Source: DASZUK01 sp035547695
GTDB lineage: Bacteria; Actinomycetota; Acidimicrobiia; Acidimicrobiales; RAAP-2
Assembly (NCBI GenBank): GCA_035547695.1
Contig: DASZUK010000059.1
Location: forward strand, 1-64,000
Reading direction: 5' to 3'
DNA length: 64,000 bases
Shown: positions 14,511 to 22,204 of the stretch, piece by piece
Layout: each line of letters begins with the position of its first letter
Position numbering within the stretch: position 1 is the first letter of the stretch
Notes under the pieces: model-generated
Databases searched by the model: none
What the model saw: only the letters and a program-made list of their open reading frames with translations
Told to the model about the DNA's origin: nothing
Translations under genes and position numbers: made by a program

Positions 14511-15659
14511 CTAGAATCCGAGACTGCGACCGATGATCTCCTTCATGATCTCGGTCGTTCCCCCATAGATGGTCGTAACCCTCGCATCACCATAGGCCCT
14601 GGCGATCGGATATTCGGCCATGTACCCGTACCCTCCATGAAGCTGCAAGCAGCGATCCACGACACGGTTCTGTAGTTCGGTGCACCACCACTTCGCCATC
14701 GCCGCTTCATCGGAGGTCAGACAACCGGCATTGTGCGCGACTATGCAATTGTCTACGAACGATTGGGCAATCGTTATCTCCGTGTGGCACTCGGCGAGAA
14801 CGAATTTCGAATTCTGGAAGGAACCGATCTTTGCTCCGAAGGCAGTGCGTTCATGACAGTACGCGAGGGTCCACTCGAGCGCAGTCCTCGCCGCCGCCAC
14901 GGCGGAAACGGCGATGGAAAGCCTCTCCTGAGGAAGATTGTGCATGAGGTTCTTGAACCCGGAACCCTCAGCGCCCAAACGGTTCTCCACGGGGACTCGG
15001 ACTCCGTTGAAGAACAGTTCCGTCGTGTCCTGGGAGTGAAGTCCGATCTTCTCGAGATTGCGGCCCCGCTCGAAGCCTGGCATCCCTTCCTCGATCACGA
15101 GAAGCGAAATTCCCTTCGCCCCCGCCGATGGGTCGGTCTTGGCCACGGTGATGATGAGATCGGCGTTGGTTCCGTTGGTGATGAAGGTCTTGGACCCATG
15201 CACGACGTACTCATCGCCGTCGAGGGTGGCCGTCGTGGCGATCGAAGCCAGATCTGAACCGGTGCCTGGCTCCGTCATGGCAATCGCCGCAACCGATGCC
15301 CCCGAGGCGATCCCCGGCAACCAGCGGGAGCGCTGCGCTTCGTCCGCCAACTTCACGAAGTACGGGATGCAGATGTCCTGGTGAACAGCGAGACCCGCCG
15401 CGACCCCGGCGACACCGAGGCGCTGGGCCTCCTCGGCGACGACCGCGTTGAAGCGGAAGTCATCGGTTCCACCTCCGCCGAATTCTTCCGGCACCGCGAG
15501 GCCCAGCAGCCCGATCGATCCTGCTCGCTCGAAGAAGGAGCGATCGACGATTCCCGCCTCCTCCCACCTTCCGAAATGGGGAACCGCCTCCCGTTCCAGG
15601 AACGTCCTCGCAGTAGCCCGGAACTGATGGTGCTCGTCCTGGAAGATGGTGCGTGTCAT
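14511..15659 (-). CDS. Acyl-CoA dehydrogenase
   Basis: A 382-residue FAD acyl-CoA dehydrogenase with the family order AIAMTEPGTGSDLASI, FITNGTNADL, ERTAFGAKIGSFQ, LQLHGGYGYMAEYP and YGGTTEIMKEIIGRSLGF. The last segment has Gly where medium-chain enzymes carry the catalytic Glu (EGT). The protein instead keeps a Glu in PQERLSIA, the position used by long-chain and isovaleryl-type enzymes, so it probably belongs with those. ATG 15659 is chosen; GTG and TTG codons up to 15674 are alternatives. It follows the IclR gene by 55 bases on the same strand and is its likely target. Confidence 0.88.
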   Translation of the reverse strand: MTRTIFQDEHHQFRATARTFLEREAVPHFGRWEEAGIVDRSFFERAGSIGLLGLAVPEEFGGGGTDDFRFNAVVAEEAQRLGVAGVAAGLAVHQDICIPYFVKLADEAQRSRWLPGIASGASVAAIAMTEPGTGSDLASIATTATLDGDEYVVHGSKTFITNGTNADLIITVAKTDPSAGAKGISLLVIEEGMPGFERGRNLEKIGLHSQDTTELFFNGVRVPVENRLGAEGSGFKNLMHNLPQERLSIAVSAVAAARTALEWTLAYCHERTAFGAKIGSFQNSKFVLAECHTEITIAQSFVDNCIVAHNAGCLTSDEAAMAKWWCTELQNRVVDRCLQLHGGYGYMAEYPIARAYGDARVTTIYGGTTEIMKEIIGRSLGF

Positions 15660-15714
15660 GTCAGTTGGGAGCACCCGGCACGCAGTTGGCCGGGATCGAC
15701 CGAGGTCTGGCTTC

Positions 15715-16506
15715 TCAGCAGGGAAGGAGGGAGGCGGCGATCTGGCTGGCAGCTCGCCGAACCTTGATGCCGTCGCCGTTCAGCACGTCCGACCCGACCC
15801 GGGTCAGCGAAACGGCGCCGACGGCGCGGCCGCCGTACATGATCGGGGCTCCGACGCAGGACACCCCAGGCTGTGACTCCTCGAAGTCGAACGCCAATCC
15901 CTCGGTCCGGACCTGCGCCAGTTGCTCCAGTAGGAGGTTCGGCGCAGCGATCGATCGGGGAGCCAGCCTCGGCAGGTCCTTGGAAAGGACGGTTCGGATG
16001 AGCAGCCGACCACCGTGGGCCAGCATGGCCTTTCCGAGTGCGGTGCACGTCGAGGGCATCCGGTTCCCCACTCGGGACGGCACTCGCGTGCCCCCTCTCG
16101 CCGTGAGCTTGTCGAGGTACAGCACCTCGTCCTCATCGAGGACACCCAGATGCACGGTGGCCCCCGTCGCCTCGAACAACTCGTCCAGCGGCCTCCTGGC
16201 GACGTTGGCCAACTGATCCCACTCCGAGGCCGTCGGCGTCGACCGGAGGAGGTACCAGCCGCTACCCAGGCAGTAGCGAGATCCGCGCCGAGCCACCAGT
16301 CCCTCGTGGATCAGCTCGGAGAGCAGGCGATGGGTCGTGCTCTTCGGCAAGCCCGCGGCGAGAGCCAGATGGGTGACGCCCGCCTCCCCGTTCTCCGCTG
16401 CGACCAGTGCTCGCAGCAGCCGGATCGCCTTGGCGATCGATGACACCACGCTCTCGTCGCACTCGGCGAAGAGCGGCTCCTCGGCCGCCGCCATCACGTT
16501 TGCCAC
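15715..16506 (-). CDS. IclR-family transcriptional regulator
   Basis: The 263-residue protein has an N-terminal winged helix (SSIAKAIRLLRALVAAEN, GVTHLALAAGLPKSTTHRLLSELIHEGLVAR, about residues 24-75). The C-terminal effector domain has ATVHLGVLDEDEVLYLDKL, STCTALGKAML and CVGAPIMYGGRAVGAVSL. IclR proteins bind aromatic or carboxylate effectors and control catabolic operons. GTG 16506 follows GGGGGGTGAT by about five bases and is preferred over the ATG at 16494. Two CTTG-N8-CAAG operators in the upstream gap suggest autoregulation together with the acyl-CoA dehydrogenase gene. Confidence 0.85.
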   Translation of the reverse strand: MANVMAAAEEPLFAECDESVVSSIAKAIRLLRALVAAENGEAGVTHLALAAGLPKSTTHRLLSELIHEGLVARRGSRYCLGSGWYLLRSTPTASEWDQLANVARRPLDELFEATGATVHLGVLDEDEVLYLDKLTARGGTRVPSRVGNRMPSTCTALGKAMLAHGGRLLIRTVLSKDLPRLAPRSIAAPNLLLEQLAQVRTEGLAFDFEESQPGVSCVGAPIMYGGRAVGAVSLTRVGSDVLNGDGIKVRRAASQIAASLLPC

Positions 16507-16538
16507 GGGATCACCCCCCCATCGATACTGCGGGTTCG

Positions 16539-16588
16539 ACTTGCAACGTGACAAGTTTAACCCCCAACTTCCTTGTCAGTCAACAAGT
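16539..16588. promoter_or_regulatory. Tandem operators upstream of the IclR gene
   Basis: Two inverted repeats of the form CTTG-N8-CAAG(T) begin at 16540 and 16572. The first extends to ACTTG/CAAGT, the second to CTTGT/ACAAG with a 6-base centre. Their starts are 32 bases apart, about three helical turns. The AT-richer GTTTAA between them may be promoter sequence. The gap 16507-16690 holds no gene. Confidence 0.65.
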
Positions 16589-16690
16589 TCGATGGGCCGG
16601 TTCGGTGTTTCCGATGGCCATCACGGCACCGCCCATCCGGCCTCCACCTCCAAAAGCCCAGGTGGACCTGCCACCTCGAACGCCACTCTC

Positions 16691-17368
16691 CTAACGAGGG
16701 CCTGCCCGGTACGCGAGCCGGGCGCTGTTTCGCTCCACCGTGGACCAGCCGTCCCAGTGCAGGACCTCGTCGAGGGGCCGACGGCTCGTCGGCCCGTAGT
16801 GCGCGCCCTCGCCGGGGAAACCGATCGGGATATGGGCCACCGGTTCGACCCGCTCAGGGATGCCCAACACCCGCTTGAGCTCGCCAACCTCCACCCCACC
16901 AAGGATGGTGGTCAGGACGGCGCCAAGGCCGACTCCTCGGGCCGCCAGGAGGAGGTTCTGAACTGCAGGGAAAATGGACGCGTAGAGGTCGAGCCCGGCC
17001 GGCACGCCTGGAGGTGGGACCAGGCACACGACGATCCAACTGGGGATACCGTCGACCTCCTCTACCATTTTCTTGAGGTTGGGCATGGGCGTCGGGTCGC
17101 CCTCCCGCTGCGCCGCGAGTGCTTCGGCGTAGATCCGTTCGAAATTTCGCCGAGCGATGTCGCCGAGTGCCGCCCTGACCGACGGGCTCTGGACAACGAC
17201 GAACGCCCAGGGTTGGGCGTTCGCGCCACTGGGCGCCCTCGTCGCCGCTTCGACGAGGCGCTCCAGAAGCCCCCGCGGAACGGGATCGGGGCGGAACCGC
17301 CGGATGGCCCGTTGGGTGTATATGGCGTCGAAGAGCCCGATCGAGTCGGCGGTGTTGCCTGCAGTCAT
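16691..17368 (-). CDS. Nitroreductase-family FMN oxidoreductase
   Basis: The 225-residue protein reads IYTQRAIRRFRPDPVP, ATRAPSGANAQPWAFVVV, AVQNLLLAARGVGLGAVLT and HIPIGFPGE, the FMN-binding order of the nitroreductase superfamily. Members reduce nitro groups, quinones or enones, or act as flavin destructases; the substrate is not readable here. ATG 17368 follows GGAGG by nine bases. It lies 100 bases downstream of the TetR gene on the same strand and may be controlled by it. Confidence 0.82.
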   Translation of the reverse strand: MTAGNTADSIGLFDAIYTQRAIRRFRPDPVPRGLLERLVEAATRAPSGANAQPWAFVVVQSPSVRAALGDIARRNFERIYAEALAAQREGDPTPMPNLKKMVEEVDGIPSWIVVCLVPPPGVPAGLDLYASIFPAVQNLLLAARGVGLGAVLTTILGGVEVGELKRVLGIPERVEPVAHIPIGFPGEGAHYGPTSRRPLDEVLHWDGWSTVERNSARLAYRAGPR

Positions 17369-17468
17369 CGGCGAAGCCTCCGCCCGAGGAGCGGGCATCG
17401 GCGTTTCGCCGTTCCGAGGAGCTGAACCCGAGGCAGCCCACCGGCTCGCCGGCAGGGTGGGCCAGTCG

Positions 17469-18173
17469 CTAGGCGCTCGGGGCCGCCGGCAGGTCCCGCC
17501 TTCGGGCTGCCTCGGTGAGGTTCGGCAGAGCTAGGCCTACCTGCGTAGCCACGGAGACCGCGGTGTCGAAGGTATCGGGGTCCGTCCCGTCGACCCCGAA
17601 CATCATCTCCGAGAGGGTGGAGACCGCGAAGAGCGTCGCCGCCACCCCGACGAAGCCGAAGTACCACACGCTCTCCGATGGAGCATCGTCGTGCACCAGC
17701 CGACCTGACAGCCGGTCGAAGAAGGCCTTGATGGGGACCAGGTGCTCGCTCACCAACCATTCCGTCCGCTCCGAGACGTGGTCCCCTTCGATGATCAGGA
17801 GCCGGAAGAATTGCGGATATTTCGAACAGAAACGCACAAATATCCCCAACATCGTGCGCTCGCGCTCCGCCGGCGAAAGGTGACGGAACACCTCTTGGTG
17901 CGGGACAAACTCTTCGTGGAAGCGGTCCATCAACCAGTTGACCGTCTCCCGCCAGAGGGCCAGCTTGGAACCAAAATGGTAGGCGACCAGCCCGCGGTTC
18001 ACCCCGGCGAACCGCTCGATCTCTCGGATGGACGTTCCCTCGTAGCCCCTTGAAGCGAACACGTCCAGCGCCGTCAGCAACAGCCGGGTCCGGGTGTCCG
18101 GGGCGCTCGCCTCGCTGAGCGCAGGGAAGGCGTAACCGACCTCATCTGCGGTTGGTTCAGCGGAGCTAGCCAT
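17469..18173 (-). CDS. TetR-family transcriptional regulator
   Basis: A 234-residue regulator with the TetR helix-turn-helix at about residues 28-75 (RTRLLLTALDVFASRGYEGTSIREIERFAGVNRGLVAYHFGSK, read in two parts). The C-terminal ligand domain is hydrophobic (MLGIFVRFCSKYPQFFRLLI, ESVWYFGFVGVAATLFAV). ATG 18173 is the first start before the domain. It is divergent from the thiolase gene and upstream of the nitroreductase gene, so either or both are likely targets. Effector unknown; regulators of this length in such clusters often sense acyl-CoAs. Confidence 0.85.
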   Translation of the reverse strand: MASSAEPTADEVGYAFPALSEASAPDTRTRLLLTALDVFASRGYEGTSIREIERFAGVNRGLVAYHFGSKLALWRETVNWLMDRFHEEFVPHQEVFRHLSPAERERTMLGIFVRFCSKYPQFFRLLIIEGDHVSERTEWLVSEHLVPIKAFFDRLSGRLVHDDAPSESVWYFGFVGVAATLFAVSTLSEMMFGVDGTDPDTFDTAVSVATQVGLALPNLTEAARRRDLPAAPSA

Positions 18174-18492
18174 CGCCGAGAGGCGGCGGGACTGCGCCGG
18201 TGGTGGTGTGCACGGTGAGGAGACTCCTGACGTCTTGGTTACCGAAGAGTCTATTGGGCTGGCGTCGCATCGAGTGAAGTGCGTTCAGCTCTGCTGACCC
18301 GTCAACCGGGCTTCTCGCCACCGCGGGACCTCGTTGCGACGGATGTTCCCACCTCTGGGTTCCGTCACGCCGAACGTCCGCTCCTCCACGGTCTCCGCTC
18401 GTCCGTAGAGTCCAGCCATCGCTCGACCAGCGGGCAGCCGGCGGCCCTGATCAGGAGCCCGGGTGCCGTCGGCCACAGATTGCGAGGATTCC
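18174..18492. other. Divergent TetR/thiolase intergenic region
   Basis: This 319-base gap must hold promoters for both divergent genes. I see no convincing -35/-10 pair or long palindrome. GGTTACCGAAGAGTCT near 18237-18252 is the only AT-richer patch. No ORF with family resemblance is present. Confidence 0.5.
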
Positions 18493-19686
18493 ATGCGTGA
18501 TGCGGTCATCGTCGACGTCGTCCGAACTCCTTCGGGCCGCGGGAAGCCAGGGGGAGCCCTTTCGGGGATCCACCCCGTGGACCTCCTTGCCACCGTCCTG
18601 CGCGGCCTGATCGATCGCACCGGGGTCGACCCCGAGCTCGTCGACGACGTACTGGCCGGGTGCGTGTCCCAGGTGGGTCAACAGTCCATGAACATCGCCC
18701 GGAACGCCACCCTCGCCGCCGGCCTACCCCAGCGGATCCCCGGGGCGACCATCGACCGTCAGTGCGGATCCAGCCAGCAGGCGGTCCACTTCGCCGCCCA
18801 GGGGGTGATCGCCGGCGCCTATGACGTCGTCATCGCCTGCGGCGTCGAGTCCATGTCCAGGGTCCCAATGTTCTCCCCCATCGCCGGTCAGGACCCGTGG
18901 GGCACCGCCTTTGCCAACCGCTTTCCGGCAGGGCTCGTCGGCCAGGGCATCTCCGCCGAGCTCCTCTCGGCGCGCTGGAAGTTGGATCGGTCGGTGCTCG
19001 ATGAATTCGCCGCACGTTCACACGCCCGGGCCGCCGCCGCCTCCGCCGACGGTGCCTTCGCCAAGGAGATCATCCCCGTCGCCGTTGCCGATCCCGAGGG
19101 AGCCGACAGGCTCCACGGGTCGGACGAGACCGTCCGTCCTGCGACCAGCACCGAGTCGTTGGCCGGGCTCAAGCCCTCCTTCGTCGACGTGGCGATCGGT
19201 CGGCGGTTCCCGGAGATCGAATGGAACATCACCCCCGGGAACTCCTCGCCGTTGACCGACGGCGCCTCCGCCGCGCTCATCATGGAGGCGTCACTGGCGT
19301 CGCGGCTCGATTGCACCCCGCGGGCCCGATTCGCCGCCTTCTCGGTGACGGGCGACGACCCCTTGCTGATGCTGACCGGGGTCGTTCCCGCGTCCCGCCG
19401 AGCCCTTGATCGAGCGGGGCTCGGCATCCGCGACATCGATGCCTACGAGATCAACGAGGCATTCGCCCCGGTGCCCCTCGTGTGGGCTCAGGAGCTCGAC
19501 GCGGATCCTCTGATGGTCAATCCGCGGGGCGGAGCGATTGCCCTCGGGCATCCCCTCGGAGCATCGGGGACCCGGATCCTGGCCACCCTCGTGCACTATC
19601 TCGAGGACACTGCGGGACGCTATGGCCTCCAGGCCATGTGCGAAGGCGGCGGCATGGCCAACGCCACGATCATCGAACGCCTGTAG
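18493..19686 (+). CDS. Thiolase (acetyl-CoA acyltransferase)
   Basis: The 397-residue protein is a complete thiolase. The nucleophilic Cys lies in DRQCGSSQQA (about residue 91), the His in AIALGHPLGASG (about 352) and the second Cys in AMCEGGGMANA (about 382). These enzymes cleave 3-ketoacyl-CoA with CoA at the end of a beta-oxidation round, or run the condensation in reverse. GISAELLSARWKLDR and TPGNSSPLTDGASA follow the degradative type. ATG 18493 has GAGG upstream. It stands alone on the plus strand, divergent from TetR and convergent with the oxidoreductase gene. Confidence 0.9.
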   Translation: MRDAVIVDVVRTPSGRGKPGGALSGIHPVDLLATVLRGLIDRTGVDPELVDDVLAGCVSQVGQQSMNIARNATLAAGLPQRIPGATIDRQCGSSQQAVHFAAQGVIAGAYDVVIACGVESMSRVPMFSPIAGQDPWGTAFANRFPAGLVGQGISAELLSARWKLDRSVLDEFAARSHARAAAASADGAFAKEIIPVAVADPEGADRLHGSDETVRPATSTESLAGLKPSFVDVAIGRRFPEIEWNITPGNSSPLTDGASAALIMEASLASRLDCTPRARFAAFSVTGDDPLLMLTGVVPASRRALDRAGLGIRDIDAYEINEAFAPVPLVWAQELDADPLMVNPRGGAIALGHPLGASGTRILATLVHYLEDTAGRYGLQAMCEGGGMANATIIERL

Positions 19687-19742
19687 GCGACGGCATGGAT
19701 ATCGTCGATGCAACGGTCCTCATCATCGGTGGCGCGTCCTTC

Positions 19743-19793
19743 AATATGGTCCGCCTGGCAATATGGTCCGCCTGGCCATGTGATCCGCCTGGC
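19743..19793. repeat. Three 17-bp tandem units
   Basis: AATATGGTCCGCCTGGC occurs twice exactly (19743-19759, 19760-19776) and once with four changes (19777-19793). It lies between the convergent thiolase and oxidoreductase genes. No strong hairpin forms within one unit. Confidence 0.85.
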
Positions 19794-19853
19794 CGCCGAT
19801 GGCTGCCCACCGAGCCTCCAGGGGTCCGTCCGTCGTTCTCCGTGGTCCCCGGT

Positions 19854-21026
19854 TCAGCGCGGCGATCCCGTTCCGGCCGCTGCGCTGATGGTCTCGAGGA
19901 GGTGGTGAACCTCCACGGCGGTGGAGAAGTCCGGTGCGGTGCGCGACCCTTCACGTACGTCGTCGGCGATGTCCCGGTAGAGGTATCCCACATTTCGAGC
20001 GGCCCCGGACAGCCCGGCCAATCGCCGATCGAGGTACTCCTCAGGTACGGGGAGCTCGACCAGTTCGCTCGTGGCTCCCCGGGCCCCGCGGATGGTGAGG
20101 GGGTAGATCTGGATGGTGCCGCCACCGGCCGTGACCTGTAGGTCGCCTTCGGTGCCGTTGATCTCCCAGAGGAAGTTGGTCGTCCGGAACTGTCCACCCC
20201 GGAGGTGGATGGAGAACACCGCGCCGTTGTCGAGAACGGCCGCCACGGCGATCTGATCGGCCACCGCGGTCGGGCGTTCGTCCTGCGGAACGACCACGTT
20301 CCCGGGGACGCTCGATTGCGACCCCCGGGAGGCGACAACCGCCTCGAACCTCCGGCAGCGCTCGACATCGCTCACCTCGAGGACGGCGACCGACCGACGT
20401 CGCTGGGCGATCAACGCTCGCACGTCGTGGAGGTCGCCCAGGCACGACCGTACGGCGTCCAACAGATGGCCACCCGTGACCGTGAGCATGGTGGCCCCGT
20501 TGGCCGAGTCGAAGAGATAGGCCTGTGACTCGTCGATAACCGACCCCCACCCGAAGCCGGAAGCCACCACCGAGGACGACAGCACGTCACCCACATAGCC
20601 GTCGGCGACCAGGTGGCGCAGGTACCGCACTGCTGGCGCCGCCCGAGCCTGGAGGCCGATGAAGTGCCGGACCTTCGCACGTCGGGCCTGGTCGAGGAGC
20701 CCTTCGGCCTCTGCCAGACGGTTCCCCAAGGGCCACTCGCAAAGGACGTCCTTGCCGGCGTCCAACGCTGCGCCCACGATCCCTGCGTGCAGCGGGACCT
20801 TGACGGTGAGGACCACGAGATCCACATCGGGATCCTCGATCAGCTCGGCACTGCTCGGATACGCCCGGACCGCACCGTAGACCTCCAAAGACCGTCGGGC
20901 GGTCTCCTCACGGGAGGTCGCGACGGCCACCACCTCGTACTCCGGGAGCTGGCGGAGGGCCGGCAGATGGGCCGCCAGCGCCCAGCCGCGATCCGGATTT
21001 GCTCCGATCAAGCCGACGCGGACCAT
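19854..21026 (-). CDS. Gfo/Idh/MocA-family (Gal80-like) oxidoreductase
   Basis: The 390-residue protein has an N-terminal NAD(P) fold (VRVGLIGANPDRGWALAAHL) and the substrate half typical of the Gfo/Idh/MocA family. The usual EKP motif reads CEWPLGN, as in Gal80-like members, which keep the fold but replace the catalytic Lys; such proteins may bind rather than reduce a sugar. GGHLLDAVRSCLGDL and EINGTEGDLQV are further family patches. ATG 21026 has the Rossmann motif directly after it. It follows the acyl-CoA dehydrogenase gene on the same strand by 29 bases. An enzymatic role is uncertain because of the Lys loss. Confidence 0.8.
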   Translation of the reverse strand: MVRVGLIGANPDRGWALAAHLPALRQLPEYEVVAVATSREETARRSLEVYGAVRAYPSSAELIEDPDVDLVVLTVKVPLHAGIVGAALDAGKDVLCEWPLGNRLAEAEGLLDQARRAKVRHFIGLQARAAPAVRYLRHLVADGYVGDVLSSSVVASGFGWGSVIDESQAYLFDSANGATMLTVTGGHLLDAVRSCLGDLHDVRALIAQRRRSVAVLEVSDVERCRRFEAVVASRGSQSSVPGNVVVPQDERPTAVADQIAVAAVLDNGAVFSIHLRGGQFRTTNFLWEINGTEGDLQVTAGGGTIQIYPLTIRGARGATSELVELPVPEEYLDRRLAGLSGAARNVGYLYRDIADDVREGSRTAPDFSTAVEVHHLLETISAAAGTGSPR

Positions 21027-21055
21027 CCTGTCTCCGAATCCTCGATCGTTTGCCG

Positions 21056-22180
21056 TCAGAGCGCGGAGGCCAGCGAGACGGCCATCGGGTCGAAGTCCAG
21101 TGCCCCGAGGCTGGCCGTAGCCCGGTACCAGCGCTCGACGGGGTGATCGGTGATGAAACCGTGCCCACCGAGAACCTGCAGCGCGTCACGCGCCGTCCCG
21201 GCGGCCACTGACCCGGCGTGGCTCACCGCCCGTGAGACGGCGGCTTCCAGCGTGGCAGGGTCAGCGGTCTCCACCGAACTTGCCACCTTCCAGATCTCCA
21301 GCCGCGCCGCGTCGATCTGCACCTGGGCCTCCGCCATGAGGAACGAGACGCCCTGGAAGGATGAGATCGGACGGCCGAAGGCGACCCGCTCGTTGGCGTA
21401 GCCGGCGGCGTACTCCCGGGCCCGCTGGGCGGCGCCGAGGGCGACGGCAGCGGGCAGCAACCGGAGGCGGGAGACCACCCGCGAGAGCACACCGGGATCA
21501 CTCGACGCACCACCGACGATCTGGTCGTCCGGGACAGCCACATCCAGCTCGATGGTGGACAGCGGAGCCGCTTCGAGCCCCATCTGCGGTGCGACCGACT
21601 GGACGAGGATCCCGGGATCCCGGGCCGGCACCAGCGCAGCCCGCAGGCGGCCGTCGGTCGACGGGTCGGTCCCGACGACGACCAGCACGTCGGCCGCGGA
21701 CCCGAAGGGGACGGCGACCTTGCGGCCCGTGACCCTCCACGTCGACCCTTCGCGTCGGACCGTCGTCCGGTACTCCGACGGCGCCCGACCGAAACCCTCG
21801 TAAAGAGCCACAGAACCACGCCAGCCGTTGTCGGCGACGACCGGCGGCAACAGCGATGCCTGCTGGTCGTCGGTCGCCGCCAGGCCGATCAGCACAGCCG
21901 CCGCCCCGCTGGCGATCGCCGCCATGGCGATCGCTGCGTCCCCGTGCGCCAACCCCTCGGCGGCGATCAGCGAGCTCAGGACATCGGGCACCCCGCCGCC
22001 ACCGAGCTCAGCCGGCACCGGTGCGACGAGGCCGGTGTCCGCCATCGCCCTCCAGACCTCGGGCGGTACTGCAAGATCGGACTGTGCGCTCCTGGATGCC
22101 GGAGCGAGCGTGTCCATCCCGAGGCGTGTCACCATCGCCCTGATCGCTTCCTGCTCTTCGGATAGATCCAGCTCGAGCAC
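21056..22180 (-). CDS. Acyl-CoA dehydrogenase-like protein lacking the usual catalytic Glu
   Basis: The 374-residue protein follows the acyl-CoA dehydrogenase layout (SEEQEAIRAMVTRL, VPAELGGGGVPDVL, ANERVAFGRPISSFQGVSF, QVLGGHGFITDHPVERWYR). It has ALDFDP where medium-chain enzymes have EGT and no Glu at the PQERL-type position. In known systems such members can be the non-catalytic half of a heteromeric dehydrogenase, as with paired steroid side-chain enzymes. The active-site TEPGSG segment is also replaced (SVALYEGFGRAPSEYR). ATG 22180 is followed at once by LDLSEEQ. It lies between the Gal80-like and D-aminoacylase-like genes. Confidence 0.78.
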   Translation of the reverse strand: MLELDLSEEQEAIRAMVTRLGMDTLAPASRSAQSDLAVPPEVWRAMADTGLVAPVPAELGGGGVPDVLSSLIAAEGLAHGDAAIAMAAIASGAAAVLIGLAATDDQQASLLPPVVADNGWRGSVALYEGFGRAPSEYRTTVRREGSTWRVTGRKVAVPFGSAADVLVVVGTDPSTDGRLRAALVPARDPGILVQSVAPQMGLEAAPLSTIELDVAVPDDQIVGGASSDPGVLSRVVSRLRLLPAAVALGAAQRAREYAAGYANERVAFGRPISSFQGVSFLMAEAQVQIDAARLEIWKVASSVETADPATLEAAVSRAVSHAGSVAAGTARDALQVLGGHGFITDHPVERWYRATASLGALDFDPMAVSLASAL

Positions 22181-22204
22181 TTCTCTCCTCCCGTGTCCTC
22201 GTAC

